From a bacterium (GTDB taxonomy: Bacteria; Desulfobacterota; GWC2-55-46; S146-80; JALXFI01), in assembly GCA_027069035.1 (NCBI GenBank), contig JALXFI010000098.1:1-7613 (forward strand): a stretch of DNA of 7,613 bases, read 5' to 3'. The notes beneath the pieces were generated by a model, which made no database searches, was not told the origin of the DNA, and was given only the letters and a program-made list of their open reading frames with translations. A program made the translations under genes and the position numbers. This document shows positions 5,880 to 7,613 of this stretch, piece by piece. Numbering within the stretch: position 1 is the stretch's first letter; every line of letters starts with the position of its first letter.

Positions 5880-7079
5880 TTGGATTTGACTGTTAAATAT
5901 AGTGTCGCCGGTTTTAAGGCGGGGGGAATCCATTCGGGTATAAAAAAGAACGGCAGGAAAGACCTTGCTCTTATATACTCTGAACGTCCTTCTGCCGTTG
6001 CGGGTGTATTTACGCAAAACTCCGTCAAGGCAGCGCCTGTAAGGCTTGATATAGAGCGTATTAAAGGGGGGTATTGTCAGGCGGTTATAATAAACAGCGG
6101 CAATGCAAACGCCTGTAATGGTGAAAAAGGCATGGATGACGCCATGGCTATGGCAGGAGGCGTGGCTGATTCGATTAAAATAAAGGAAGACCTCGTCCTT
6201 GTCGCTTCAACCGGTGTGATAGGCGAGCCCTTTCCCATAGAAAAGGTGCGTGACGCCGTGCCGTCTCTAATAGAGAACCTTTCATCTGAAGGATGGACAG
6301 ATGCCTCCCATGCCATACTGACCACCGACACCTGCGCCAAGGTTTTTTATGATAAAATAGATATAGCCGGAAGAGATGTCACACTTTTTGGCATGGCAAA
6401 GGGCTCAGGCATGGTAATGCCGTCAATGGCCACCATGCTTGCCTTTTTTGTTACAGATGTGAATATAGACCGGATAATTCTAAAGAGCGCCCTTAAGGAT
6501 TGTGTGGATGAGACCTTCAATATGATTACCGTAGATGGAGAGATGAGTACTAACGATACCGTGCTTATACTTGCTAACGGTATGGCCGGAAACCCTGCAA
6601 TAAAGGCAGGGAGCAGGGAATTTTCGGATTTCATATCCCTTTTAAAAAGGGGATGCGGCGAGCTTGCCGAGAAGATCATTAAAGACGGCGAAGGCGCGAC
6701 AAAATTCATTAAGGTAGAGGTTCAGGGGGCATTAAGCCTTGAGGATGCAAAAAAGGGGGCGTTTGGTATAGCCAATTCTCCCCTTGTAAAAACGGCCTTT
6801 TTTGGAGAAGATGGAAACTGGGGAAGGATTATGTCTTCACTCGGGGCTTCTCTTAAAGATTTAAAGGAAGATATTATAGATATATACTTTGATAACGTTG
6901 CTGTAGTAAGGAACGGGATTGGCGTAAATTTCAAAGATGATAATATTTTAAAGGATATATTGAAAAAGCCGGAGATAAAGCTTACCATTGACCTTAATCT
7001 GGGGAATACGACTGCAAGCGTCTTGACAACAGACCTTTCACTTGATTATGTAAAGATAAATTCTGCATATAGATCATGA
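5880..7079 (+). CDS. argJ: Glutamate N-acetyltransferase / amino-acid acetyltransferase ArgJ
   Basis: ArgJ transfers the acetyl group from N-acetylornithine to glutamate, recycling it in the cyclic arginine pathway; some family members also use acetyl-CoA to make N-acetylglutamate. About 399 residues from TTG 5880 (397 from TTG 5886) is normal length. Visible signatures: GFKAGGIHSGIKK near the N-terminus, INSGNANAC, the oxyanion-hole STGVIGEPFP (T111-G112), TTDT, and the self-cleavage site GSGMVMPSMATML, where the Ala-Thr bond is cut to make alpha and beta chains and free T185 as nucleophile. The C-terminus DYVKINSAYRS is typical. In-frame ATGs at 5799 and 5823 would overlap secA by 56-80 bases and add an atypical basic extension, so a TTG start behind the secA-embedded ribosome binding site is preferred. 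No other arg gene is in view; whether the enzyme is mono- or bifunctional cannot be decided here. Confidence 0.96.
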   Translation: MDLTVKYSVAGFKAGGIHSGIKKNGRKDLALIYSERPSAVAGVFTQNSVKAAPVRLDIERIKGGYCQAVIINSGNANACNGEKGMDDAMAMAGGVADSIKIKEDLVLVASTGVIGEPFPIEKVRDAVPSLIENLSSEGWTDASHAILTTDTCAKVFYDKIDIAGRDVTLFGMAKGSGMVMPSMATMLAFFVTDVNIDRIILKSALKDCVDETFNMITVDGEMSTNDTVLILANGMAGNPAIKAGSREFSDFISLLKRGCGELAEKIIKDGEGATKFIKVEVQGALSLEDAKKGAFGIANSPLVKTAFFGEDGNWGRIMSSLGASLKDLKEDIIDIYFDNVAVVRNGIGVNFKDDNILKDILKKPEIKLTIDLNLGNTTASVLTTDLSLDYVKINSAYRS

Positions 7080-7116
7080 TAGCAGCCTGTATAAACATAT
7101 AAATGGGGTTTTTGTT

Positions 7117-7613
7117 TTGGATGTATATCTGATACATCTCTTTCTATTCTTGTTTGGAACCGTTATAGGAAGCTTTCTCAATGTATGTATCTACAGGATA
7201 CCGAGAGGGGAATCCATTGTATTCCCGTCTTCACACTGTCCGTCGTGCGGTCTGTCCATACGCTTTTACGATAATATACCTGTCTTAAGTTATATCGCCT
7301 TAATGGGACGATGCAGGGGGTGCGGCTCCAAGATATCTCCGCAGTATCCACTTGTAGAGCTTTTTAGCGGTGTCCTTATTGTGCTGCTTTTTGAAAGGTT
7401 CGGCTGGTCTGTTGAGATGCCCGTATATTATGGTTTTATTTCCGCCTTGCTTGCGGCCTCGCTTATCGATTTAAAATACCGTATCATACCCGATAGGATA
7501 ACTCTTTTATTTATGGCGCTGGGTCTTGTGTTATCCCCGTTCGTGTTGCCTGTTACATTTACCGGTTCCGTTGCGGGTATCTTACTTGGAGGCGGGGTAC
7601 TGTTTCTTATAGC
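7117..7613 (+). CDS. pilD: Type IV prepilin peptidase / N-methyltransferase, 5' part (cut by window end)
   Basis: The first 165 residues of a PilD/GspO-type aspartic peptidase of the inner membrane, which removes the leader of type IV prepilins and type II secretion pseudopilins and N-methylates the new N-terminus. Seen in order: a first membrane segment leading into GSFLNVCIYRIPRG (18-31), the zinc-binding cytoplasmic loop with CPSCG (41-45) and CRGCG (66-70), SPQYPLVEL, and the first catalytic aspartate D118 in LIDLKYRIIPD. The second catalytic Asp (GxGD) would lie beyond the window edge. The start is TTG 7117, because no in-frame ATG or GTG precedes the first membrane segment; only a weak G-run (7105-7108) serves as ribosome binding site. 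It begins 37 bases after argJ with no terminator between, so it probably belongs to the secA-argJ transcript. Whether pili or type II secretion is served cannot be told; pil genes nearby would decide. Confidence 0.95.
   Translation, partial: MDVYLIHLFLFLFGTVIGSFLNVCIYRIPRGESIVFPSSHCPSCGLSIRFYDNIPVLSYIALMGRCRGCGSKISPQYPLVELFSGVLIVLLFERFGWSVEMPVYYGFISALLAASLIDLKYRIIPDRITLLFMALGLVLSPFVLPVTFTGSVAGILLGGGVLFLI

Noticed and set aside
1..7613. Search for CRISPR arrays, tRNA or rRNA genes, insertion sequences, toxin-antitoxin or defence genes
   Set aside because: No spaced direct repeats, no tRNA-like cloverleaf, no transposase or integrase motifs and no defence-type proteins were found on either strand.

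Overview
The window is an ordinary-looking chromosomal block of a Gram-negative bacterium. All recognisable genes lie on the + strand: a short unidentified 3' gene end, a PmbA/TldE-type peptidase-family protein (pmbA), a membrane-anchored LytM/M23 peptidase, the preprotein translocase ATPase secA, the arginine-biosynthesis gene argJ, and the 5' part of a type IV prepilin peptidase (pilD). A good sigma-54 promoter, heavy use of AGG (Arg) and ATA (Ile) codons, moderate GC and this gene order suggest a Desulfobacterota (Geobacter-like) or Nitrospirota-type organism. From memory, an M23 peptidase gene next to secA and argJ, close to type IV pilus genes, is a familiar deltaproteobacterial arrangement. 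This placement is inference; no database was consulted.

Layout. Bases 1-203 hold a possible gene end closed by a perfect 9-bp hairpin, then the pmbA leader. pmbA fills 204-1523. Bases 1524-1895 are a long regulatory region with a sigma-54 promoter, three consecutive potential hairpins and two further possible promoters. The M23 peptidase (1896-2795) starts at a TTG behind a strong ribosome binding site. Bases 2796-3196 contain a hairpin resembling one upstream of the peptidase gene, about 140 bases of unexplained sequence, a clear intrinsic terminator (2984-3008) and a weak secA promoter candidate. secA (3197-5878) is followed almost without a gap by argJ (about 5880-7079), then after 37 bases by the prepilin peptidase (from 7117 to the window edge).

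How the genes relate. secA and argJ are probably co-transcribed and translationally coupled, and the prepilin peptidase may follow in the same operon. SecA drives export through SecYEG, the M23 protein works on cell-wall peptidoglycan from the inner membrane, and the prepilin peptidase processes type IV pilins or type II secretion pseudopilins. The window therefore has an envelope/export theme, with argJ as a metabolic passenger.

No defence system, CRISPR array, RNA gene of a known class, insertion sequence or integrase is visible, and I see no convincing novel system. The most interesting part is the non-coding DNA around the M23 gene: a sigma-54 promoter, a hairpin element present on both sides of the gene, and loop sequences complementary to one another.
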